A stretch of 64,000 bases of DNA from assembly GCA_963791805.1 (NCBI GenBank), contig CAWBTU010000006.1:620001-684000 (forward strand), given 5' to 3'. The stretch is from JACMJL01 sp963791805 (GTDB lineage Bacteria; Bacillota; Clostridia; Clostridiales; Clostridiaceae). The notes under the pieces were generated by a model. It was not told the DNA's origin. It saw nothing but the letters and a program-made list of their open reading frames with translations, and did no database searches. Shown here piece after piece: positions 57,522 to 64,000 of the stretch (position 1 is its first letter; every line of letters begins with the position of its first letter). A program made the translations under genes and the position numbers.

Positions 57522-59690
57522 ATGATAAAGAAAAAAGGCAAAAGAAGTATCAGTAAATTTCTAGTATTAACGATAGTAGTGTGCTTAATTATAAATTTAC
57601 CAATAAGTGTTTATGCTGATAACTCAAAGGGGACAACATTTGCAACAGGTCTTCACTTCCCAATAGGGATGGCATTTGATAGCAGTGGAAATCTGTTTGT
57701 TGCAAATTGGTCTGATAATAATGTAAAGAAATTTGATTCTAATGGTAATTTTATTAATAACTTTGGAACAGGTTTCAGTGGACCATTAGGAATAGTAGTT
57801 GATAGCAATGGAAATGTCTATATTACAAATGAGTATAGTAATACAGTAAAGAAATTCGATGCTGCTGGTAATTTTCTTAAAGATATTGGAACAGGGTTTA
57901 ATCGTCCTACTGGTATAGCTTTAGACAGTAGTGAAAATATCTATGTTGTAAATAGTTCTGGACATAATGTAATGAAATTTAACTCTAATGGTGATTATAT
58001 TACTACCCTTGGAACAGGGTTAATATTGCCGTATGGCATAGCTGTTGACAACACTGGAAATATATATGTTGCAGATCGCGGCAATGATGCAGTAAAAAAA
58101 ATGGATTCAAATGGAAATAATATCATTACCCTTGGAACAGGGTTTATTCAGCCTAGTTGGGTAACTTTGGACAGTAGTGGTAATATCTATGTTGCATGTT
58201 GGGGTGGGGGTAGAGTCGAAGAAATGGATGCAAGTGGTAATCCTATTGCTACTATTGGAACAGGTTATGATCGCCTTTATGCAATGATATTTGACAATAA
58301 TAGCAATATGTATATTGCAGATTCGGGACACAATGAAGTAGATAAAATATTAGGATTAATAGGAGTACCTACAATATCAGATATAAATGTTATAAATGGA
58401 ACGACTAAGGCAAACATAGGATTGCCACAAAATGTTAATGTGACACTAAGTAATTCAACTACTAAAAGTGTACCAGTTAATTGGGATACTTGTAATCCTG
58501 CTTATGATGGCAATAAAGCAGGAACCTATGTATTTACTGGAACATTAGCAACGCCACAAGGGGTTGTTAATCCAAATAATAAAAGGGTGAGCGTAAATGT
58601 TGTTGTTAGAGCGCCATCAGTAACAACAGTACCTTCCATACCAAATATAAATGTTGTGAATGGAACTACCCAGGAGAATATAGGCTTACCACAAAATATA
58701 AATGTAACTTTAAGCAATTCAACTACTACAAGTATGCCAATTACTTGGGATACTTGTAATCCTGCTTATGATGGCAATAAAGCAGGTACATATGCATATA
58801 CAGGAACATTAACAATGCCACAAGGGGTTATAAATCCCGATAATAAAAAGGCAACTGTAAATGTTGTGGTAGAATCAAAAGAAACAATAAAAGGTAATAT
58901 TGTCGATAAAAATGGACAATCAGTAAGAGGCGTAGAAGCACAGGTAACCACAGAAGCTGACGGAACAAAAACTGTTAAAATGAAAGCAAGTGAAGCTGTA
59001 TTGTTAGAACAGGCAGATGGAACTAAAGCACCTTTTAGTGATGCTTCTAAACTAGGTTTTCAGGTAGATGGTAATGCAAATGTTTCTATTGCAGCTGATG
59101 GAAACATAACAGTTAACAATTTAGCAAAGGGAACAAGTGCTACAATTTCAGTTACCTATGATCTAGGTAATGGACAAAAAATAACTGTTTGTAAAATAAC
59201 TGTTACAGTAGATAGTAATGGAAACACTGTTGTTACCAGTACTTTAATCGACCCTTATGGAACAATAACTGATAAGACTACTGGCAAAGTTATTACAGGA
59301 GCAAATGTAAAACTATATTATGCAAACACAGCAAGAAATATAGCAGCAGGAAAAACTCCAGATACATTAGTACCACTTCCAATAATTGATGGATTTAAGC
59401 CTAATGATAACAAAAATCCACAAATTAGTGATACTAGCGGAGCTTATGGTTTTATGGTTTTCCCAAATTCAGACTACTATGTAGTAGCAACAAAAGCTGG
59501 ATATGAAGACTTTAAGAGTCCAACAATATCTGTAGAAAAAGAAATTGTAAAGTATGATATGCAGATGACACCAGCAAAAGCAGCAATGCTTGTGCAAACA
59601 GGTTACTTTATAGATACAAATATGTTGATTTTTGTAGGAATAGTATTTATGACTGCAGGATTCATTTTTATTAGGAAGAAGAGAGCGTAA
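57522..59690 (+). CDS. NHL-repeat / Ig-like surface protein with C-terminal anchor
   Basis: A 722-aa exported protein. Signal peptide cleaved near SVYADNS (about residue 33). Residues about 40-275 hold six NHL beta-propeller repeats (DSSGNLFVANWSDNNVKKFD and similar). Two near-identical bacterial Ig-like group 4 repeats (about 285-365 and 373-450; NVNVTLSNSTT ... WDTCNPAYDGNKAGTY) follow, then two carboxypeptidase-regulatory-like domains (KGNIVDKNGQSVRGVEA; TDKTTGKVITGANVKLYY), and a final membrane helix with FIRKKRA, a sortase-free anchor. Likely a surface adhesin or enzyme scaffold; no catalytic domain seen. Single gene with terminator. Confidence 0.85.
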   Translation: MIKKKGKRSISKFLVLTIVVCLIINLPISVYADNSKGTTFATGLHFPIGMAFDSSGNLFVANWSDNNVKKFDSNGNFINNFGTGFSGPLGIVVDSNGNVYITNEYSNTVKKFDAAGNFLKDIGTGFNRPTGIALDSSENIYVVNSSGHNVMKFNSNGDYITTLGTGLILPYGIAVDNTGNIYVADRGNDAVKKMDSNGNNIITLGTGFIQPSWVTLDSSGNIYVACWGGGRVEEMDASGNPIATIGTGYDRLYAMIFDNNSNMYIADSGHNEVDKILGLIGVPTISDINVINGTTKANIGLPQNVNVTLSNSTTKSVPVNWDTCNPAYDGNKAGTYVFTGTLATPQGVVNPNNKRVSVNVVVRAPSVTTVPSIPNINVVNGTTQENIGLPQNINVTLSNSTTTSMPITWDTCNPAYDGNKAGTYAYTGTLTMPQGVINPDNKKATVNVVVESKETIKGNIVDKNGQSVRGVEAQVTTEADGTKTVKMKASEAVLLEQADGTKAPFSDASKLGFQVDGNANVSIAADGNITVNNLAKGTSATISVTYDLGNGQKITVCKITVTVDSNGNTVVTSTLIDPYGTITDKTTGKVITGANVKLYYANTARNIAAGKTPDTLVPLPIIDGFKPNDNKNPQISDTSGAYGFMVFPNSDYYVVATKAGYEDFKSPTISVEKEIVKYDMQMTPAKAAMLVQTGYFIDTNMLIFVGIVFMTAGFIFIRKKRA

Positions 59691-59735
59691 ACCTTAAGTA
59701 ATCGTGTAGAAAAAAAGAATAGTTAAATAAAAATA

Positions 59736-59780
59736 AATCAGCTATATCAATATAAGAAAGTGATATAGCTGATTTTTTGA
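59736..59780 (+). terminator. Terminator of the NHL protein gene
   Basis: A 14-bp perfect stem AATCAGCTATATCA / TGATATAGCTGATT with 11-nt loop followed by TTTTT. Confidence 0.88.
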
Positions 59781-59860
59781 TTATGCTCAATTTTGTAGAG
59801 GCTATTTAATCAGGTTGTCTATTACATAAAAAGTCATTTTAAATAAGTTAATGTAGATTA

Positions 59861-59889
59861 TTGTAACTATATAGGTATATTATTATAGT
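59861..59889 (+). promoter_or_regulatory. Promoter of the two-component system
   Basis: TTGTAA (59861-59866), 17 bp, TATAGT (59884-59889), about 115 bp before the kinase start. Confidence 0.5.
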
Positions 59890-60004
59890 ATAAAGAGGAT
59901 AAAGCATCTATGGTAAAACAATTAAAATCAATGAGAATACAAAGCAAGTTCATTTTATATAAAGTACGATTATGACATAAAGAGTATTTGAGAACGAGGT
60001 GAGT

Positions 60005-61945
60005 TTGATAATAATGCATAAAACAGGAATAGGGAAAAAATTTAGGATACAAGGGAGAATAATATTTATTATAGTAACTATTGCAGCTATGTTTATTACT
60101 ATTGCTATGATGTACTCCACTCATTCAAGGCAGGCTGTTAATGGAAAGGTAGATTTTACGAAAGACAATTTTGGGAAAAGTAAAATAGCTACTTTAGATG
60201 GTCAGTGGGAATTCTATTGGAATAAATTATTGACACCAGAGGATTTTAGTGGTGAAAAAAAGCCACAAATGGATACACTGATGAAAGTGCCAGGCAGTTG
60301 GCAAGATACTAAAGTAGGAAATAATGTCTATCCACATAAAGGTGTTGCCACCTATAGGATACTTCTAAAATATCCAGCGACTATTAAGGATCCCGCTCTT
60401 GAAATTAGAAGAGTTACTAGAGCTTACAAACTCTATGCCAATGGACAGCTTATTGAAGAAGTTGGAAAGGTATCGAATAAAGCTTCAGACTTCAAAGCCG
60501 GCTATGAGTTAGATATTGTAGATCTGCCAAAGGACACTGATCAGCTTGAACTGATTATTCAGGTAGCGGCCATGGATTATCCTAGAGGCGGAATTATGGA
60601 AAGTGTAGAATTTGGTTCAAAACAGGTATTAGAAAATAGAAAGATGCGGCTACTTTCAGTACAGCTAATATTTATTGGTAGCGTTCTTATCTTCGGCATT
60701 TATTATTTATTTCTCTTTCTTTTGGAAAGAAAGAATAGGACGGCATTAATTTTTAGTATTCTTTGCTATATCACTACTTTCCGTGCTTTAGTATATGGGC
60801 AGTCTCCTTTATTGGTGATTTTCCCTAAGGTGAAACTAAGCGTCCTATTGAATATTAACTATATTACCGCCTATAACTTGGTGCCAATTATAGTTTTGTT
60901 TGTTGTGAGTATTTATCCTTTGGACTACAGAAAAAAAGCATTGGGTTTAATTTTGATACCTACCCTATTTTTTGAGATGCTACTTTTTACATCTATTTCA
61001 TTTTTGGCATTATTTAGTAATTATCTGTGCATACTTATGCTAATTCAAATGATTTTTATTTTGATTGTCCTAATAAAAGCAGTGCTCAAAAGAAGGGATA
61101 ATGCTAAGTTAATGTTTGTAGCTATAATTATTTTGTCGTTAACTATCATTGAGGACATCCTTTACAATGCGGGGATTGGCGGTGTTAACATATCATATAT
61201 GTTTTTATATGGAAACTTTGCTGTTATTATTGCTATGTCATTTGTTCAAGCAAGACAGCAGGCAAGTGTTCGTAAAAAACTTGTTTTGTATAATGAAAAG
61301 CTAGTTGAAGCAGACATACTCAAGGATAAAATTATGGCAACAGAAATGTCTTTTTTACAAGCACAGATTAAGCCACATTTTCTATACAATGCCTTAAGTG
61401 CCATTGCCAATGTATGCGAAAAGGATGGGAAAAAGGCTGGTAAGCTAATTATAGATTTAGCAATTTATTTAAGAGGGAGCCTTCAATTTAATCAAATAGA
61501 TAAAATGATGACTATAGAAAAAGAATTAGAATTTGTAAACACATATTTCAATATTGAACAGGCACGTTTTGGAGAAAAAATACAGCTAATTCAAGAGATT
61601 CATGTGCCTTTAGATTATCAAATTCCTGTTCTTATAATCCAACCCTTAGTTGAAAATGCAGTTAGGCATGGTATATCAAAAAAGAAATCTGGGGGTACTG
61701 TTATAGTAAGGATGAGTCAGATAAAGGAAGATATAGATATTGAGATTAAAGATGATGGCGTTGGAATTGAAAATGAAAAACTTAATTCGATTTTGAATGA
61801 AAATAGAAAAAGTGAAGGTGTTGGTCTTCTTAATATCCACCATCGATTACTTAGATTATATGGTAGAGGCCTTGAAATAACAAGTAAAGAAGGAGAAGGA
61901 ACCTGTGTAAGACTAATAATACCAGAAGGGAGAGAACAATTATGA
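60005..61945 (+). CDS. 7TMR-DISM sensor histidine kinase (LytS/YesM type)
   Basis: A membrane sensor kinase of about 646 aa. A first membrane helix is followed by an extracytoplasmic sugar-binding-like beta domain (about residues 45-200; LDGQWEFYWNKLL, VPGSWQD), then seven membrane helices of the DISM type (about 205-420), a coiled coil, and a His_kinase domain with the phospho-acceptor His in QAQIKPHFLYNALSAIAN and the ATP-binding PLVENAVRHG and DDGVGI. Starts GTG 59999, TTG 60005 and ATG 60014 are all in frame; GAGGTGA (59996-60002) favours 60005 or 60014. It overlaps the regulator gene by 4 nt. Confidence 0.9.
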   Translation: MIIMHKTGIGKKFRIQGRIIFIIVTIAAMFITIAMMYSTHSRQAVNGKVDFTKDNFGKSKIATLDGQWEFYWNKLLTPEDFSGEKKPQMDTLMKVPGSWQDTKVGNNVYPHKGVATYRILLKYPATIKDPALEIRRVTRAYKLYANGQLIEEVGKVSNKASDFKAGYELDIVDLPKDTDQLELIIQVAAMDYPRGGIMESVEFGSKQVLENRKMRLLSVQLIFIGSVLIFGIYYLFLFLLERKNRTALIFSILCYITTFRALVYGQSPLLVIFPKVKLSVLLNINYITAYNLVPIIVLFVVSIYPLDYRKKALGLILIPTLFFEMLLFTSISFLALFSNYLCILMLIQMIFILIVLIKAVLKRRDNAKLMFVAIIILSLTIIEDILYNAGIGGVNISYMFLYGNFAVIIAMSFVQARQQASVRKKLVLYNEKLVEADILKDKIMATEMSFLQAQIKPHFLYNALSAIANVCEKDGKKAGKLIIDLAIYLRGSLQFNQIDKMMTIEKELEFVNTYFNIEQARFGEKIQLIQEIHVPLDYQIPVLIIQPLVENAVRHGISKKKSGGTVIVRMSQIKEDIDIEIKDDGVGIENEKLNSILNENRKSEGVGLLNIHHRLLRLYGRGLEITSKEGEGTCVRLIIPEGREQL

Positions 61946-62796
61946 TACGTATTGCAGCAGTAGATGATGAGATGCATGCACTTGAAAGATTTGAAAGAAT
62001 GGTGCGTCAAAACAAGGAACTTGAGCTATGTGGTCTTTTTGAAAGTGGAGAAGAATTATTATCCTATTTAAAAGAACAGCCACTGGATGCAGTTTTTTTA
62101 GATATTGAAATGCCAGGGGTTAATGGTCTTCAGTTGTCGCAGCAGATATTAGACCTAAATGAAAAAATAGAAATCATTTTTGTTACTGCCTTTAATCAAT
62201 ATGCAGTTGAAGCCTTTGAATTACAGGCCATGGATTATATAATGAAGCCCTTGACAGAAGAAAGGCTAGATAAAACAGTAAAGCGATTGTTGAAGACAAG
62301 TAATAAAGTGATAGAAACAGGAAAACCTTTTATCCAATGCTTTGGGGATTTCCAAGTGTTCTTAAACGGAAAAGCAATTCCCATTAAAAACTCCAAGGCA
62401 AAGGAGATTTTGGCCTTTTTAGTACACAAAGAAGGAGTACCAGTTAGTTGGGAAAAAATAGCTGATGCAGTTTGGCCTGAATATGATGCGGAAAAAGCTC
62501 AGACAAACTTTCATGCAAACACCTATTTACTTCGTAAAAGATTGACAGAGGCAGGAATCTCGCAGATATTAGAAAACAGCCGCGGAAGCTACAGAATAAT
62601 AACAGATAAGGTAAGCTGTGATCTCTATAACTTACAGGAACTTATTAAGGTTAATCATTTAAAAAGAAAAGAAGATTACAGTTTACTTGAGAAACTAAGT
62701 AGTGGAGGATATATGGAAGCTAGTGGGTATACTTGGACATATTCAAAGGCAGCTGAACTTAACGAAATGTGTAAAAAGTTGATAAATATGGTTTGA
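61942..62796 (+). CDS. REC - SARP-type response regulator
   Basis: A 284-aa regulator. Receiver domain at residues 1-120 with D8, D9 and phospho-acceptor D54 (FLDIEMPG), Thr in FVTAFNQ and Lys in MKPL. The C-terminal part (about 130-225) is an OmpR/SARP-like winged helix (FGDFQVFLNGKAIPIKNSKA; KEILAFLVHKEGVPVSWEKI), followed by a short helical tail. It is partnered with the DISM kinase (ATGA overlap), so the pair forms one two-component system. Confidence 0.92.
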   Translation: MIRIAAVDDEMHALERFERMVRQNKELELCGLFESGEELLSYLKEQPLDAVFLDIEMPGVNGLQLSQQILDLNEKIEIIFVTAFNQYAVEAFELQAMDYIMKPLTEERLDKTVKRLLKTSNKVIETGKPFIQCFGDFQVFLNGKAIPIKNSKAKEILAFLVHKEGVPVSWEKIADAVWPEYDAEKAQTNFHANTYLLRKRLTEAGISQILENSRGSYRIITDKVSCDLYNLQELIKVNHLKRKEDYSLLEKLSSGGYMEASGYTWTYSKAAELNEMCKKLINMV

Positions 62797-62820
62797 AAAA
62801 ATAAATCATATAGGACACTT

Positions 62821-62842
62821 TTCATTTAGGGTTCATTTAGGG
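62821..62842 (+). promoter_or_regulatory. Two direct 11-bp repeats before the GGDEF gene
   Basis: TTCATTTAGGG occurs twice without a gap (62821-62831, 62832-62842), just before a -10-like TATTAT. OmpR/SARP-type regulators bind direct repeats one helical turn (11 bp) apart, so the response regulator upstream is a candidate binder. Confidence 0.5.
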
Positions 62843-62907
62843 TTAGTGTTTTATTATATAGATAAGGTGAGAAATATAAAAAAATATAGAGATGGAGTAT
62901 GGCAAAA

Positions 62908-64000
62908 ATGGTAAGTTTACAACAAGTTCAAGTAAATATTGTTTTATCCATTTTATTAATGGTTTTACTTGTACATGCTAATTTAAATATGAATAGAAAA
63001 AAAATAACGAATAGGTTATTTATGTGGATTATGGGATTAATCTGTTTTACTTTAATATTAGAGATATTTAGTATCCTATTAAATAGTCCAAACTTAAAGC
63101 AATTTATTGTATTACATAAGTTAGTCAATATAATTGGATTTATAGTGACTCCTATTATTCCCTTTTTAGGATATTTATTTATTAAAGAATGGATTAATAG
63201 ATATGAGAAAGAAAAAATAAAAGTAAATAACATACTTCTAGTGCCGCTATTTATTAATGGGATTGGAACCTTGATAAGTTATAATGCAGGTGGACTTTTT
63301 CATATAACTAGTGAGAATATCTATGAACGAGGACCATTGTTTTTTATTTTACCTTGTGTCAGTTTCATATACTTTGTGTATAATTTATATTTTATTTATA
63401 AAGAGCGCAAAAAACTTACTTATTTGGAGTTTGTCACATTTAATTTGTTTTACATTGTACCAGCAGTATTTACTAGTATTCAATTAAAATATTCTACTTA
63501 TTTGACTACTTGGAATAGTGCAGCAATAATTATTGTCATTGCTTATATTTTTATACTTAACGATCTAGTATATAGGGATAGTTTGACTGGACTTCAAAAT
63601 CGTTTAGCCTATGAGCATTATGCTCAAAATTCAAACCATAAAAAGCTTAATAAGCTTTTTATAATTTATATAGATATAGATGAATTAAAGAATATTAACG
63701 ACCAACATGGACACTGCGAAGGCGATGAAGCGATTAAGACTTTTGCGAATTTACTTACTCCAAGTTTTCCGCTAAGGCAAAGAAAACTAATTCGTTTAGG
63801 AGGAGATGAGTTTTTAATTTTATTAGAGGAGCAAGATGAGAAAAAAGTTGAGGGGTGCATGAAAAAATTAACAAAACGTGTTGAGGCGTATAATAATAAA
63901 GAAAAAAAACTATATAGACTTAGTTTCAGCTATGGTATGGCTCGTTATACAAAGGCTTTTGAAAACATTGGTCAGCTTTTGGAATATACAGATAAACAGA
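62908..64000 (+). CDS. Membrane diguanylate cyclase (GGDEF), 3' end beyond window
   Basis: An open frame to the window end, at least 364 aa. Six to seven N-terminal membrane helices (about 7-220; a 7TM-type input domain, starting VQVNIVLSILLMVLLVHANL) precede a GGDEF domain with DSLTGLQNRLAYEHY, DIDELKNINDQHGHCEGDEA, and the active-site RLGGDEF. It should make cyclic-di-GMP. The GGDEF signature is intact. ATG 62899 is also in frame but too close to GGAG. It follows the two-component system by 111 bp and the direct repeats. Confidence 0.88.
   Translation, partial: MVSLQQVQVNIVLSILLMVLLVHANLNMNRKKITNRLFMWIMGLICFTLILEIFSILLNSPNLKQFIVLHKLVNIIGFIVTPIIPFLGYLFIKEWINRYEKEKIKVNNILLVPLFINGIGTLISYNAGGLFHITSENIYERGPLFFILPCVSFIYFVYNLYFIYKERKKLTYLEFVTFNLFYIVPAVFTSIQLKYSTYLTTWNSAAIIIVIAYIFILNDLVYRDSLTGLQNRLAYEHYAQNSNHKKLNKLFIIYIDIDELKNINDQHGHCEGDEAIKTFANLLTPSFPLRQRKLIRLGGDEFLILLEEQDEKKVEGCMKKLTKRVEAYNNKEKKLYRLSFSYGMARYTKAFENIGQLLEYTDKQ

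Overview
The window is low-GC chromosomal DNA from a Firmicute, most likely a Clostridium of the sensu stricto group. The reasons are AT-rich codon use, strong GGAGG-type ribosome binding sites with frequent TTG/GTG starts, a clostridial-type 16S rRNA, and typical genes (MurT/GatD, HprK, HelD, 6S RNA, PP-loop and DUF families common in clostridia). It is a housekeeping region. I see no prophage, transposase, CRISPR array or plasmid genes.

Layout. 1-5.4 kb: an MFS exporter, then a threonine operon (hom, an ApgM-like putative homoserine kinase, thrC). 5.4-9.7 kb: DedA protein, Nramp metal transporter with a probable MntR box and a probable non-AUG start, a large PEPCK/HprK-like P-loop protein, and a Cys-rich thioredoxin-fold-like protein. 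9.7-11.4 kb: asnS behind a strikingly short T-box-like leader. 11.4-12 kb and 17.3-18.05 kb are two gene-free islands filled with palindromic repeats of two families. Between them lie an SDR enzyme, DegV, RmuC, an MntP-like exporter, a Fur-family regulator and small proteins. 18-25.5 kb: FtsH-like protease, DUF1232 protein, RNase HI, two adjacent HTH-TPR regulators and a polysaccharide deacetylase. 25.5-31.6 kb is largely cell-envelope related: GatD-MurT, CapA-like protein, a membrane-anchored TPR protein interrupted by a frameshift in an A7 run, and UppP. 31.9-33 kb: phosphofructokinase.

33.4-38.8 kb is a complete rRNA operon: promoter, 16S, tRNA-Ile(GAT), 23S, 5S, tRNA-Asn(GTT), terminator, with visible RNase III processing stems. 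38.8-46.3 kb: ComEC-like MBL lipoprotein, PlsC, an RmlD-like protein with degenerate active-site motifs, HelD, two small acidic proteins, 6S RNA followed at once by tRNA-Glu(CTC), and an acyltransferase. 46.4-52.3 kb: hprK, 5-formyl-THF cyclo-ligase, PHP phosphoesterase, then a compact folate operon (folE, HD-domain protein, folP, folB-folK fusion) ending in a nuclease-fold-like unknown. 52.4-57.4 kb: lipoprotein, PG-binding protein, DUF1189, NimA-like flavoprotein, TcdA, and an Rrf2/CymR-type regulator with cysK, both preceded by matching operator-like sites. 57.5-64 kb: an NHL/Ig-like surface protein, a 7TMR-DISM histidine kinase, its REC-SARP-type response regulator, and a GGDEF diguanylate cyclase that runs off the window.

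Most notable observations: the two structured repeat families; the short asnS T-box whose tRNA-binding bulge does not perfectly match the tRNA-Asn encoded in the same window; the slippery-run frameshift in the TPR gene; the AUA/AUU-type start of the Nramp gene; the paired inverted operators around the rrf2 gene; and unexplained members of conserved operons (HD protein and nuclease-fold protein in the folate operon, ApgM-like protein in the threonine operon). All family names are from recognition of sequence motifs without a database search.
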